49,489 nucleotides of DNA from a bacterium. GTDB taxonomy: Bacteria > Bdellovibrionota_C > UBA2361 > RFPC01. The DNA is taken from assembly GCA_022763385.1 (NCBI GenBank), contig JALEGQ010000033.1, positions 1 through 49,489 of the forward strand, read 5' to 3'. The notes beneath the pieces were generated by a model. It was not told where the DNA came from, ran no database searches, and worked only from the letters and a program-made list of their open reading frames with translations. Positions 1-9,407 of the stretch are shown here, piece after piece. The translations under genes were made by a program, and so were the position numbers. Position 1 is the first letter of the stretch, and the number at the start of each line of letters is the position of its first letter.

Positions 1-2
1 CT

Positions 3-671
3 CCAAGTGCCTCCCTTTCGGAGCTTGAGCGACGGGCGCTGCGGAAAGTAGAGCTCATTTCCACCTTGGAGGACCTTCCTCCGGGAGCGAACGGGGTGCT
101 TCATCCCCTGATGAGTCCTCTCTTTTCCCCGAGCGGTGGTCCAGCTCTTCGGGGGCTTTTTCTTCGAGCAGCAAAAAGAGAAACGCTCTCGTCTTTCGCA
201 CTCTGTCAGGGAAGGCTCTGTGCCCGCCTGCTCGTTTCCCGACGAGGAGCGGCACACTATCACGTTGAGCTGTTTCGACGGACTCCGACTGCTCCTCTCG
301 GAACGATCGAAGCGCTTCTTCTCAATGTGATCACCGTGCTCGCTCGACGAGAGGCGCTGACACTCAGCCTCGGCGAGGTCCCTTTTGCTCCGGAAGGGGT
401 GACTTTCGGAGTGCCTGGTAATGCGCGCTCTTCTGCGATGAGAGCCTTTGAACGATCGTTTTCCAGTGGCGGAAGAGCACTCCTTGAATGTGGATACTCC
501 GTTCAGGGGCTCTACGAGTTCAAAAATAAATTCTCTCCTCACTGGGAACCGACTTTCTGGTGTTTCCCCTCTTCAAGCTCTCTTCCAACTTGGTGGGCAA
601 TTCTTCGTGCGACCCGAATCGAAGCGCTACTTCGCTATGGACTCCGACGAAGACTAAAAAAACTCTCGTAG
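3..671 (+). CDS. DUF2156 / MprF-like C-terminal domain protein (5' truncated)
   Basis: The frame is open from the window edge (position 3) to the stop at 669-671, so this is the 3' part of a longer gene. The C-terminal stretch contains YEFKNKFSPHWEPTFWCF, which matches the LYxFKxKFxPxWEPRY signature at the end of the DUF2156 fold (the GNAT-like catalytic domain of MprF-type aminoacyl-phosphatidylglycerol synthases). An N-terminal membrane flippase part, if there is one, lies outside the window. DUF2156 proteins transfer an amino acid from aminoacyl-tRNA to a lipid or have a related acyltransferase role; which applies here cannot be told. The end overlaps the convergent esterase gene by 18 bp. 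Confidence 0.6.
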   Translation, partial: PSASLSELERRALRKVELISTLEDLPPGANGVLHPLMSPLFSPSGGPALRGLFLRAAKRETLSSFALCQGRLCARLLVSRRGAAHYHVELFRRTPTAPLGTIEALLLNVITVLARREALTLSLGEVPFAPEGVTFGVPGNARSSAMRAFERSFSSGGRALLECGYSVQGLYEFKNKFSPHWEPTFWCFPSSSSLPTWWAILRATRIEALLRYGLRRRLKKLS

Positions 672-1280
672 AGATCGCATCGCCCGGGTTCCGAGTTTAT
701 GTCCAACCGGATCGGCAACAAATTGTACCGAATATCCAAGCCCTTGAAGACGTGAACGGTCTCTTTCTGCTCGATCAATGGGAACTATCTCGTCGTTTTC
801 CCCATGCCCCCAAAAAAATGCCGGATAGGCATGTGGTGCTGTAGCCGGGAGGGGATTCTCCGGCCACTTCACAAAACCTGCAAGAATAGCGAGCTTTTGA
901 AGAGAGAGCTTCCCGGACAGGACCAGAGAGCTAAGCATGGCAGAGCCTTGTGAAAAACCGAGTGCTGAGCGATACGGCGGTTTTAGCCGCTGCTCGTTCT
1001 CTACCTGCTGGACGGTTTCACAGAGCGCCTGCTGTGCCTGTCGAAATGATTCTTGCGGAAAGGGATCGGCGTCGGTGTCCCACCAGCTCCATCCTCCCCT
1101 CTTATCTTGGTACGGAGCCTGGATAAAGAGTTTGTTCGCTTCCTTCGGGAGAGAACGGAGAAAGATCTGCATAATATCGAGGTGTCCGGCTTTCCCGTGC
1201 ACGAGAAGTATCAATGGTCTTGCTGAACGGTCCTCCGCAGAAGCACCCTCTCCCTTTTCCAATCGCGTCTGAAGTATCAT
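654..1280 (-). CDS. alpha/beta-hydrolase, phospholipase/carboxylesterase type
   Basis: A 208-aa protein with an alpha/beta-hydrolase layout: an early HG turn (LILLVHGKAG, residues 23-32), nucleophile elbow GFSQGS with Ser110, acid in GHGENDEIVP (Asp163), and His194 in PVGHKL. Size and motif order match the phospholipase/carboxylesterase (YpfH/Est) family, small serine esterases acting on acyl or aryl esters. The substrate is not inferable. No Shine-Dalgarno precedes the ATG at 1280, so a slightly downstream start is possible. It lies 29 bp after the small gene at 1310-1636 on the same strand and may be co-transcribed with it. Confidence 0.75.
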   Translation of the reverse strand: MILQTRLEKGEGASAEDRSARPLILLVHGKAGHLDIMQIFLRSLPKEANKLFIQAPYQDKRGGWSWWDTDADPFPQESFRQAQQALCETVQQVENEQRLKPPYRSALGFSQGSAMLSSLVLSGKLSLQKLAILAGFVKWPENPLPATAPHAYPAFFWGHGENDEIVPIDRAERDRSRLQGLGYSVQFVADPVGHKLGTRAMRSLREFF

Positions 1281-1309
1281 AGCAGAAGAAGGATGCCACT
1301 ATTTTCTGG

Positions 1310-1636
1310 CTATGCAAACTTCACTGGGTATGGCTTTCGTTCTCGGTAGGCAAGTGATTCACTTCCATCTACCTCTCGAAGTCCGGTAAGGATAAGCACC
1401 TGCTCAGCATCCAGTTGAAGGAAGCTACAGATCGCTTGAAAAGAGAAGATGTAATCATCTTCTTCTGAGAGAAAGAAGGTCTTGGCTTCCTCTTCAAGAC
1501 GCCCCCCTTTCTGGATATCGTTCAGGGCGGACATGAGGATTGCTCGGAGAAGATTCCGTTCGGGTTCAGTCGGATCCCACGGTACGTGCTCTTCGTGAGC
1601 AACGTAAATGGCGGTATTCTTTTCATCTTTCTTCAT
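1310..1636 (-). CDS. conserved hypothetical protein, ~108 aa
   Basis: The open frame continues upstream to 1936, but the ATG at 1636 is preceded by GGAAGGA at good spacing. The region upstream of it reads like non-coding sequence (Ser/Arg-rich, no segments). The product has a patch PTEPERNLLRAILMSAL followed by an EEDDYIFSFQAICSFLQLD-like segment. By memory this resembles a family of small soluble deltaproteobacterial proteins of unknown function that may bind DNA through a C-terminal helical motif. No catalytic motif is visible and no function is assigned. It sits just upstream of the esterase gene on the same strand. Confidence 0.6.
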   Translation of the reverse strand: MKKDEKNTAIYVAHEEHVPWDPTEPERNLLRAILMSALNDIQKGGRLEEEAKTFFLSEEDDYIFSFQAICSFLQLDAEQVLILTGLREVDGSESLAYRERKPYPVKFA

Positions 1637-1993
1637 CAATCCGTCCTTCCGGTAGTGCAACGCTCTCTCGAAGAGAGAAACTCCCCTCTCCTCTTCAGAG
1701 ACATCGGCGAAAAAGGGGCGCTCCTTTATTACGATGCGCGCCTTTCTTAAATGGTCTGTCAAAAGACGGGAGTGAGTCGCTCTAGCCGAACAGTGATTCT
1801 TTCGTGAATTTAGGTACTTAGAAGGTGTTTCTCGGCTGATACTCGCATGGAGCTTCAGGAATACCTGCTCCCATCCGATCATAGAGAGAGAGCTGGATAT
1901 CTCCACACGACACACGGAAAGGAAGTGTTGGAGCACTGAATCTTTTCAGAGAGCTCATATAAGCAGTTTGTAACGGCCACGGAGGGCAGACAG
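1637..1993. other. 357-bp intergenic region between divergent small genes
   Basis: No convincing gene. The minus frame stays open as an extension of the 1310-1636 gene but has no start signal better than 1636. On the plus strand TATAAG (1958-1963) with a weak CTGAAT (1936-1941), spaced 16 bp apart, could drive the small ORF at 1994. No repeats or hairpins were found. Confidence 0.4.
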
Positions 1994-2230
1994 ATGAAGA
2001 TTGATACGTTACGGGATCCGATCCCGGGATATGACCTGGTTTCCAACCAGAAAAATCGTAAGAATAAGAGTAAACTCGCCGCTTCGATTCAACGCGAAAG
2101 CGATTCCTCACCGAAACACCAGCAACATCACCGTAATCGGAACGGTGATGACGATGAACTTACCGAGCCACGAAACGAAGAGAGAGAGACGAAAGAACGA
2201 GGAGAGCACCTCCTTGATGTGGTCGTCTAA
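1994..2230 (+). CDS. small charged hypothetical protein, 78 aa
   Basis: The ATG at 1994 has a GGAGG Shine-Dalgarno 8 nt upstream, which supports translation. The product is highly hydrophilic (Lys/Asn/Asp/Glu/His/Arg-rich middle, probably disordered) and ends in a hydrophobic tail, LLDVVV. No known domain. The stop codon overlaps the stop of the convergent histidine kinase inside CTAA (2227-2230). The tail resembles that of the small ORF at 10684 (SLLTVV), which sits in the same convergent-stop arrangement. The function is unknown. Confidence 0.45.
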   Translation: MKIDTLRDPIPGYDLVSNQKNRKNKSKLAASIQRESDSSPKHQQHHRNRNGDDDELTEPRNEERETKERGEHLLDVVV

Positions 2231-4224
2231 TGGAGGAGATCATCCACGCCGATAACTCGGCTGGCGCCGATCGAGAGGCTTTTCTTTTTCTCTCCCTGCT
2301 GCTCCGAGGTCGAAACCGTTGTCTCTTGCGAGTGATCCTCTGAGAACTCCGGAAGTGGCTTCTTTTCGATCAGAGCAGCGGCAATTCGGGCGACTTCGAC
2401 AAGCTTTACGGGCTTGATCAGGCAGCGATCTACTCCTTGTCGGAGAAACTCCTCGACGTCGAAGGCGAATGCCCTACTGGTCAGGAGCATGACGGGAAGC
2501 TTTGAGTTCTTTCGCTGAGATCTCTGAAACTGCTGGATAAGCTCTCCCATCTGCTCTCGTTGGTAGGAACTTTCAAAGAGAAAAAGCTCTATAGAGGAGC
2601 TCGAGAAACACTCGATGGCCTCTTCTTCGTCTCGCACGTGGTGCACGATAAAGTTCCTCGATTGGAGGTAGCGCTTGAGGACCAAGCCGTCTCCCTGCTC
2701 GGCGCTCAGTAAGAGCACTGCGGACTCTTTCCCATCAGGAAGCTCATCTTCTTCGATACTCTCCTGCTTCGAGATGCTGGCGTTTGCGATGGCTGGAAAA
2801 CTTACCCAGAAATGAGACCCTTTATCGAGGGCAGAGGTGAAGTCAATTCGGCCACCGTTCTTTTCGGCGAGTCGCTTCGTGAGCGACATTCCGAGGCCGG
2901 TTCCTCCTTGGCTCAGGGCGTAGCTGTGGTCTACCCGCTCAAACGCTTCAAAGACCTTGGCATGGTTCTGGGGGGCGATGCCGATACCGTTATCTTCGAC
3001 GTGGACAGCTACCCGATTGCCTGGCGCCCGCTCACACCATAACTCAATATCTCCCTCTTCGGGGGTATATTTGATGGCGTTCGTGAGAAGATTCAGGATG
3101 ATCTGCCGAAAATGGCGACGATCGCATGAGATGGCAAGGGACTCCGTTTGTGGACGGAGGGTAATCTTGTGCCCCTTTTCTTCGCCAGCTTTTCGAACCA
3201 CAGCAGTGAGCTCGGTGAGAAGCTCTTGAACATGAAGATCCTCACTTCTCGGCTGCATCTTTCCGGACTCGATCTTGGCGTAGTCCAGGACATCGTTGAC
3301 GAGTTCAAGGAGGTGCTCTCCATTTCCTTTCAGCATCTGGAGGGTTTCTTCTTGCTCTCCATTAATTGATCCGCACAGCCCATCCAGCAACACTTCCGTC
3401 CCATTCAGGATGATTCCAAGAGGAGCCCTCAGTTCGTGACTCAGGTTTGCGAGAAAGCCAGTTTTCGCCCGGAGGGATTCATCCGAGGCGCTCTTTAACC
3501 GAAGCAACTGCTCGGTGTATTGCGCATTGGTCAGAGCAAGAGCTGCTTGGGCGGCCAACATGGTTACGACTTTGCGATCGCTTGCATCTGGATATCGACC
3601 AGCAGCGAGCCCAATCCGAAGAGTCCCAAGGATATTTCCGGCGAAGGTTATCGGGTGAATAAGAACGTCAGGACGACTTTCCTGTTCTTCCCCCTTTACC
3701 GCACCGGAGAGCATGGCCTGAGCGCTGATCTGGAAGGGGCGTCCCTTAATAAACGCGGCGTGATACATCCCCGATTCTTGATCGTAGAGCGCGAGCTCTG
3801 CTGATTCCGCTTCGAGAAGCTCGTAGGCAGCGCTTACTACCTCTTCCAGCGCTCCAGCGAGCTCTTCTCTGGAGTGAATTCGCTTCTCAAGGTGAGGCAT
3901 CGAGAGCGCTCGTTCACGACGAGAGAGATCTCGGAGAAGAAGTGAAAGAAGGTCTCCACGAGCAGCAGGCCTCGGTAGTATACCGGAGCGCAGAATAAAC
4001 CTTCGGAGCCGCTGGTCTGCGAGCCGCCGCCGCATCATCATAAGGAGTACCACCGACCAGGCGATGACGTTAAAAAGTGCCAGAACCCGGAGTTCAAACT
4101 CAAGAACGGGTGCACTCCCTTCTCCTAAGGAGTCTCCAGGCTTCGTGACGAGCCAGAGGAGGGGCAGTGCTGCTGCCAGAAGTGCCCCTGCCATGGGGAG
4201 TATCCGTGTCAGGATGTATTGCAT
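2227..4224 (-). CDS. membrane hybrid histidine kinase with GAF domain and degenerate receiver
   Basis: 665 aa. Two N-terminal membrane segments (about residues 7-26 and 46-64) are followed by a GAF-like region (~115-235), a HisKA H-box LSHELRAPLG with phospho-acceptor His263, an HATPase with N-box (ILNLLTNAIKY, ~376-386), G1 (DNGIGIAP) and G2 (GGTGLGMS), and a C-terminal receiver-like domain (~500-615). The receiver keeps the Thr (~582) and Lys (KPV, ~604) but lacks the acidic pair at the end of strand 1, and has Glu551 where the phospho-acceptor Asp should be. It therefore probably cannot be phosphorylated in the usual way. The gene is last in the nifS-guaA gene run, 83 bp after guaA. No response regulator is adjacent, so it is an orphan kinase; the signal is unknown. 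Confidence 0.9.
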   Translation of the reverse strand: MQYILTRILPMAGALLAAALPLLWLVTKPGDSLGEGSAPVLEFELRVLALFNVIAWSVVLLMMMRRRLADQRLRRFILRSGILPRPAARGDLLSLLLRDLSRRERALSMPHLEKRIHSREELAGALEEVVSAAYELLEAESAELALYDQESGMYHAAFIKGRPFQISAQAMLSGAVKGEEQESRPDVLIHPITFAGNILGTLRIGLAAGRYPDASDRKVVTMLAAQAALALTNAQYTEQLLRLKSASDESLRAKTGFLANLSHELRAPLGIILNGTEVLLDGLCGSINGEQEETLQMLKGNGEHLLELVNDVLDYAKIESGKMQPRSEDLHVQELLTELTAVVRKAGEEKGHKITLRPQTESLAISCDRRHFRQIILNLLTNAIKYTPEEGDIELWCERAPGNRVAVHVEDNGIGIAPQNHAKVFEAFERVDHSYALSQGGTGLGMSLTKRLAEKNGGRIDFTSALDKGSHFWVSFPAIANASISKQESIEEDELPDGKESAVLLLSAEQGDGLVLKRYLQSRNFIVHHVRDEEEAIECFSSSSIELFLFESSYQREQMGELIQQFQRSQRKNSKLPVMLLTSRAFAFDVEEFLRQGVDRCLIKPVKLVEVARIAAALIEKKPLPEFSEDHSQETTVSTSEQQGEKKKSLSIGASRVIGVDDLLH

Positions 4225-4307
4225 AGCCCTTCACTTTCGCCGAGTTCGATACATACCCTTGAGATGTGTTTGCCCTCCACTTCGCTCCGCAAGAAATGGC
4301 GAGAGGA

Positions 4308-5867
4308 CTACTCCCACTCTATGGTGGCAGGGGGTTTGCTCGATATGTCGAGACTCACCCTGTTTATCCCCTTGATTTCATTGATAATTCGGTTGCTCAT
4401 CCGTTGGAGCACCTCGGGAGGAAAAGGGTACCAATCTGCCGTCATCCCATCCTGTGAGGTGACGGCTCGGAGTGCCACTGCGTTCTCATAGGTGCGCTCG
4501 TCGCCCATGACGCCCACGGTTTGGACGGGAAGCAGTACGGTAAAAGCTTGCCAGATCTCGTCGTAGAGCCCCGCACGACGTATCTCTTCGAGAAAGATCG
4601 TATCTGCTCTCCGGAGGACCGCGAGACGCTCCTCATCAACCGCACCGAGCACCCGGACCGCAAGCCCAGGCCCGGGAAAGGGGTGACGCCACAGGAGAGC
4701 CTCCGGAATATCAAGCTCGGCTCCAAATCGCCGAACTTCGTCCTTAAAGAGATCTCGAAGGGGCTCAATCAACTCAAGGTCCATTCGCTCTGGAAGTCCA
4801 CCGACATTGTGGTGGCTCTTGATCGTCACGGAAGGGCCTCCACTCGGAGATACGCTCTCGATAACATCAGGATAAAGCGTTCCTTGCACGAGATATTTGA
4901 CGTTCTGAAACCTCTTTGCTTCTCGTTCAAATACTTCAATAAAGACCCGACCAATGATCTTTCGCTTCTGTTCGGGATCACTCACCCCTTTGAGCTGGGA
5001 GAGAAACTCCTCTCTGGCATCGATGCGGTGAAACGGCAAGCCGAGACCCTCTGCTCCAAGGGTTCTTTCAACCTCATCTGCCTCTCCGTCTCGGAGTAGC
5101 CCGTTATCGACGAAGAGACAGTGGAGTCGCTTTCCAATTGCCCGGTGCACGAGCACTGCTGCAACCGTTGAATCCACTCCACCACTTAATCCACACACCA
5201 CCTCGGCATCTTCAGGAACGGAGCCCTCAAGGCTCTCCACCGTGTGATGGATAAAGTGCTTCGCATCCCAGTCTTGCTTCCCTTTTGCGATCCGAAAGAG
5301 AAAATTCTTCAGAAAGAGTGTTCCGTGCTCGGTGTGGGCGACCTCTGGGTGAAACTGTAATCCAAATATCGGTTTCTCCTCATGTGCCATCGCAGCAATT
5401 GGCAATCCCTCACTTTCTCCGAGGACGTGAAAACCGGTCGGGGCCGTTTCGACGTGGTCTCCGTGGCTCATCCAGACCTGAAAACTTTCATCTTGTGGGA
5501 ATCCATGAACGAAATCTCCCGAAGAACACAGTTGAAACTGAGCCCGGCCGTACTCTCGTCGTTGGGACCGCTCTACAGTTCCGCCAAAGTGTTGGGCAAG
5601 GAGCTGCATTCCATAACAGATTCCGAGGATCGGGACGTTAAGAGAGAGCCACTCTTCATCAAACTCTGGTCGCTGTTCATCGAGAACGCTGTTCGGTCCT
5701 CCTGAAAGAATAACCGCGGTGAGCCCCTCTTTCAGATCAGGAGTGAGTGGCGACGTGCACGGGAGTATCTCGCTTCGCACTCCGAGCTCACGAATTCGCC
5801 GTGCAATCAGCTGGGTATATTGGGAACCAAAATCTAAAATGAGAACTCGACTAAAGGTAACGGTCAT
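4308..5867 (-). CDS. guaA: GMP synthase (glutamine-hydrolysing)
   Basis: 519 aa, normal length. It converts XMP, ATP and glutamine to GMP, the last step of guanine nucleotide synthesis. The N-terminal class I amidotransferase has the nucleophile in GICYGMQLL and the catalytic His in QFHPEV. The ATP pyrophosphatase domain has the PP-loop GLSGGVDST, and the C-terminal dimerisation domain ends in PPATIEWE, as in the family. The ATG overlaps the der stop by 4 bp, so the two genes are translationally coupled. Confidence 0.98.
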   Translation of the reverse strand: MTVTFSRVLILDFGSQYTQLIARRIRELGVRSEILPCTSPLTPDLKEGLTAVILSGGPNSVLDEQRPEFDEEWLSLNVPILGICYGMQLLAQHFGGTVERSQRREYGRAQFQLCSSGDFVHGFPQDESFQVWMSHGDHVETAPTGFHVLGESEGLPIAAMAHEEKPIFGLQFHPEVAHTEHGTLFLKNFLFRIAKGKQDWDAKHFIHHTVESLEGSVPEDAEVVCGLSGGVDSTVAAVLVHRAIGKRLHCLFVDNGLLRDGEADEVERTLGAEGLGLPFHRIDAREEFLSQLKGVSDPEQKRKIIGRVFIEVFEREAKRFQNVKYLVQGTLYPDVIESVSPSGGPSVTIKSHHNVGGLPERMDLELIEPLRDLFKDEVRRFGAELDIPEALLWRHPFPGPGLAVRVLGAVDEERLAVLRRADTIFLEEIRRAGLYDEIWQAFTVLLPVQTVGVMGDERTYENAVALRAVTSQDGMTADWYPFPPEVLQRMSNRIINEIKGINRVSLDISSKPPATIEWE

Positions 5868-7303
5868 GAATGTACTTCCTCATCTTCAAAGTCAATGTCA
5901 TCAAGATCAATATCGTCCTGATCTGGCGAGCCCGCTCCGTTCGCATCCCGGGGAGCGTTTCTCCGCTTTCGGATTTGGATCTTTATATCAGTCCCCAGAA
6001 AAGAAAAATACTCTTGAATCTTACGCTTCAGGTACCGTTCATAGGTTTGTGCGATGCTCTGGGGATGATTTACAAAGAGCAGGAGCGTCGGAGGCATAGA
6101 GGCTACCTGAGTTGCAAAGAGGAGCTTCACGGGGTGTCCGCGGTGCACAGGAGGTGGATTCTTCTGAAAGGCGTCTTGGAGGACACGATTCAGCTCTGAG
6201 GTTTTCAGTCGAGTGCCCGCTGACCGAAAAATCTCCTCTGCGGTTGGAAATATCTTTAGACACCGACGACCGGTTTTTGCCGAGAGAAAGAGGATCGGAG
6301 CGTAACGACAGAAGTTCAATCGATCATAAACCTTCTTCGAGTACTCCTTCACACTCGTATTGTCTTTCTCAAGAGCATCCCACTTATTGAGAGCAATGAG
6401 GAAGGGAACTCCCCGTCGATGGAGGAGGTCGGCGATACGCCGTTCCTGGTCGGTCACCAGCGGGTCAGTCGTCGCATCCAGGACAAGCACGACCACATCG
6501 CACCGAGCAATGGCCTTGAGGGCTCGCACATTTGCGTATCGCTCGAGAGACTCTTCGGGGACCTGACTCTTCCGCCGAAGGCCAGCAGTATCGACGAGGA
6601 TAAACTTCTTTCCGTCTCTTGTGAGTTCCACATCAATACTATCACGGGTCGTACCGGCTAGTTCCGAGGCGATTACCCGCTCAGCACCGATAAGTCGGTT
6701 TATAAGGCTAGACTTTCCAACGTTCGGTTTCCCCACGATAGCGATCCGAATCGGATCTTCTTCATCATCTAGAAGGTCGCTCTTCTCGCCTGCTTCAAAA
6801 ACGGTAATAGCGTCGGTGAGTGCACCGATAAGTTCATGCATATTTTGGCGATGAGCAGCACTGATACAGATAAAGCTTTCTAATCCAAGTTCGTGAAATT
6901 CCACCGCCGCATCGACCGTTGAAGGCTTTTCACATTTATTGATGACATAGAGAATCGGTTTCTCACTCTTTCGAAGCATCTGAACGATCTCAGCATCATC
7001 AGGATGAACTCCCTGAACTCCATCAAAGACCGCGACGATAATATCGGCCTCATTCAGTGCGTGAATGCTCTGCTCATGAACGGCTGCGGCAAGGGGATCT
7101 TCGCTTTCTCCAAGCACTCCGCCAGTGTCAATAATGGTGACGACTTTCTCTTTAAGTGAAACCAGGGCGTACGAACGGTCTCGAGTCACTCCTGCGATGT
7201 CTTCAGTGATACTTTTGTTCTTCTTGCAGAGCACATTAAAGAGCGTTGATTTTCCAACATTGGTTCTGCCGATCAGTGCGATCTTTGGTGGACGTTTTCC
7301 CAT
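5864..7303 (-). CDS. der: ribosome biogenesis GTPase Der (EngA)
   Basis: 479 aa with two tandem GTPase domains, the hallmark of Der: P-loops GRTNVGKST (residues ~12-20) and GKPNVGKSS (~190-198), and DTGG/DTAG switch II motifs in both. A KH-like C-terminal domain follows, with an acidic Asp/Glu-rich tail. Der acts in 50S subunit maturation. The G4 motif of the second domain is a normal NKWD, but in the first it reads NKCE, a conservative change in the guanine-specificity motif. The start lies 2 bp after the rnc stop. Confidence 0.97.
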   Translation of the reverse strand: MGKRPPKIALIGRTNVGKSTLFNVLCKKNKSITEDIAGVTRDRSYALVSLKEKVVTIIDTGGVLGESEDPLAAAVHEQSIHALNEADIIVAVFDGVQGVHPDDAEIVQMLRKSEKPILYVINKCEKPSTVDAAVEFHELGLESFICISAAHRQNMHELIGALTDAITVFEAGEKSDLLDDEEDPIRIAIVGKPNVGKSSLINRLIGAERVIASELAGTTRDSIDVELTRDGKKFILVDTAGLRRKSQVPEESLERYANVRALKAIARCDVVVLVLDATTDPLVTDQERRIADLLHRRGVPFLIALNKWDALEKDNTSVKEYSKKVYDRLNFCRYAPILFLSAKTGRRCLKIFPTAEEIFRSAGTRLKTSELNRVLQDAFQKNPPPVHRGHPVKLLFATQVASMPPTLLLFVNHPQSIAQTYERYLKRKIQEYFSFLGTDIKIQIRKRRNAPRDANGAGSPDQDDIDLDDIDFEDEEVHS

Positions 7304-7305
7304 TC

Positions 7306-8109
7306 CTACTCCTGTTCCTCTGTCTCTCTCTGTTGGCGCTCCATAAGCGGCGCGAGACTTTCTAAAGCTTGTCGGGCGGCATCTTGCTGGGATGACTTCT
7401 TTGTTGACCCTTGGCCACGCCCCAACAGCGCTCCCCCTGCAGAGACAGTAGTGATAAAGGTCAGTAGATGTTCGGGCCCCTCAGTTCCCTCAAGCTCATA
7501 GAGTGGAGGTTCCATCTCCAGCGCATGAAGAGCCTCCTGAAGCTCCGATTTCGGATCGTTCGGATCCACGGAGAGAACCTTATCACCGAAGAGGGCGCTT
7601 ACCACCGCACGGGCTCGGTCAAACCCTGCCTCTCGATACACTGCTCCGATGAGACTTTCCACAACATCTGCGAGCAGAGCCGGCCGTTCATGTCCTCCTC
7701 GAGTCCGCTCGGCCTTACTGACAAGAATATGGTTTGAGAGATTAAGCTTTCGAGCTTGCTTAGCCAGTGACTCCGTATTCACCAGGGCAGCTCGCATCTT
7801 CGAGAGCTCTCCTTCGCGTGCTTCAGGATGCGCATGGAGCAAAAAGTCGGATATCGCGAGATCGAGCACGGCATCTCCGAGAAACTCAAGTCGTTCATAA
7901 TCCTTTCTTCGCTCTTCAGACTCTCCGCCGGAGGTCGCTGCTGAACGGTGCGTGAGTGCATAGAGCAAGAGTTCTCGAGATTCGAAGGAGTATCCGAACT
8001 GTTGCTCTAACGCTCGCAATGGATCTGTAGCCTCGGGTGCCACTGATTTGGTTCGGACGGTCTTTCTCTGAATGGTCCGTGGTTCCTTTTCCTCAGAGCT
8101 CTGTCCCAT
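7306..8109 (-). CDS. rnc: ribonuclease III
   Basis: 267 aa from the ATG at 8109, which has a strong TAAGGAGG site. The open frame runs further upstream, but that part overlaps mnmA. The RNase III signature ERLEFLGDAVLDL is at residues 72-84, the second catalytic acidic cluster is ADVVESLIGAVY, and a C-terminal double-stranded RNA-binding domain starts near DPKSELQEAL. It cleaves structured RNAs including rRNA precursors. About 30 basic residues precede the catalytic domain. Placed between mnmA (10 bp upstream) and der, it is part of an RNA-maturation operon. Confidence 0.96.
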   Translation of the reverse strand: MGQSSEEKEPRTIQRKTVRTKSVAPEATDPLRALEQQFGYSFESRELLLYALTHRSAATSGGESEERRKDYERLEFLGDAVLDLAISDFLLHAHPEAREGELSKMRAALVNTESLAKQARKLNLSNHILVSKAERTRGGHERPALLADVVESLIGAVYREAGFDRARAVVSALFGDKVLSVDPNDPKSELQEALHALEMEPPLYELEGTEGPEHLLTFITTVSAGGALLGRGQGSTKKSSQQDAARQALESLAPLMERQQRETEEQE

Positions 8110-8119
8110 TACCCCCTCC

Positions 8120-9343
8120 TTACCGTACTTCCAGTGGAACAGAGGGGAGTATCTGGAGGCGAGAAGAGGTTTGACGGGGAAGAATTCTTCCACCGCCGAG
8201 GACTTCTCGGTTGTCTCGATCGTAAAATACCGCAGCTTGTCCCGGTGCCGCAGAGGTCCACTCCTCAGAGTAGGTGACGGTAGCAATTCCATCGACCACG
8301 TGGACCTGTGCGGGGACCCCACGGTGCTGATGACGCACCTGAACGGTGACTTCAAGCGGGGTGCTTTCTTCAGAAAAGTCTCGTTTCCAGAGATCTGGAT
8401 GAACCCAATTCAACTCTGCTACCGTAAAACCGGCCACCTCGAGTTCATGTCGGTATCCCACGTACACCGTGCCAGATTCAGCGTCGATCTCAAGCACGTA
8501 CAGTGGCTCGTCGAAGCCAGAGAGCCCAAGCCCCTTCCGTTGTCCCACCGTAAATTCATGAATTCCGCCGTGAGCTCCCACTACCGTACCATCTCGCAGT
8601 GCAAACTTTCCCGGTCGCTTCAGTTTCCCGAGTCGACTCCCCACGAAATCGCGCAGCGGACCTGAGACAAAGCAGATATCCTGGCTCTCTGGCTTATCGG
8701 CGGTGGTGATCCCCGCCTCACGTGCCAGTTCTCGAACCTCCGACTTGACGAGCCCTCCCAACGGGAAAAGAGTCTGCGCCAGCTCGTTCTGCCGCAAACC
8801 GTAGAGAAAATAACTCTGGTCCTTCTCTCGGTCCTCTCCTCGAAAGAGGTGAAATCCATCTCCTTGCTCTTCGACGCGAACATAGTGTCCGGTGGCGACA
8901 GAGGCACACCCGAGTGAGAGGGAACGTTGGCGAAGTTCTCGAAACTTTACGTCGTTGTTGCAGTCCACACACGGATTCGGTGTCTGTCCGGAAGCATAGG
9001 TCCTCAGAAAACGAGAGATGACCTTCTCCTCAAACTTCTTTTCAAAATCGAAGACGTAGTACGGGATACCGATGAGGTCTGCTACCGACCGGGCATCAGC
9101 AAAGTCACTCGGCGCACAACAGGTCGCTTTGCTGTTACAGGTCGGTCCTTCTCCACTTGCAGTGCTGTTTCGGTAGTCCCACACCTGCATCGAGACACCG
9201 ACCACCTCCTTTCCCTCTCTCGCGAGGAGCAACGCTGCCACCGAGGAGTCCACCCCTCCTGACATCGCGACGACCACCTTTCCAGTCAGGTCATCTGTCG
9301 AGGGCAACCCCCTCTCCTCTTTCCTCTCCGCTCCTCCGGTCAC
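8120..9343 (-). CDS. mnmA: tRNA-specific 2-thiouridylase MnmA
   Basis: Installs the 2-thio group of s2U34 in tRNA-Lys/Glu/Gln using sulfur relayed from a cysteine desulfurase. The PP-loop is MSGGVDSS (residues ~27-34). Catalytic cysteines are expected in NPCVDCNNDVKF and in DICFVSG; the HEFTVGQRKGLGL and C-terminal beta-barrel motifs are present. The open frame extends to 9706, far beyond family length. The GTG at 9343 (407 aa) lies behind a GGGAG/AGAGG-rich stretch, and TTG at 9307 is an alternative. The gene sits 64 bp behind nifS, its likely sulfur donor. Confidence 0.95.
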   Translation of the reverse strand: MTGGAERKEERGLPSTDDLTGKVVVAMSGGVDSSVAALLLAREGKEVVGVSMQVWDYRNSTASGEGPTCNSKATCCAPSDFADARSVADLIGIPYYVFDFEKKFEEKVISRFLRTYASGQTPNPCVDCNNDVKFRELRQRSLSLGCASVATGHYVRVEEQGDGFHLFRGEDREKDQSYFLYGLRQNELAQTLFPLGGLVKSEVRELAREAGITTADKPESQDICFVSGPLRDFVGSRLGKLKRPGKFALRDGTVVGAHGGIHEFTVGQRKGLGLSGFDEPLYVLEIDAESGTVYVGYRHELEVAGFTVAELNWVHPDLWKRDFSEESTPLEVTVQVRHQHRGVPAQVHVVDGIATVTYSEEWTSAAPGQAAVFYDRDNREVLGGGRILPRQTSSRLQILPSVPLEVR

Positions 9344-9407
9344 GGCGCCTCTTCTCCCTACTGTGAGTACTCTCCATCTATTCGAAGGACAGAAGTGTAG
9401 CAAATTC

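Noticed and set aside
1637..1936. Longer N-terminus of the small gene ending at 1310
   Set aside because: A strong ribosome-binding site lies at ATG 1636, and the extension has no segments or conserved pattern.
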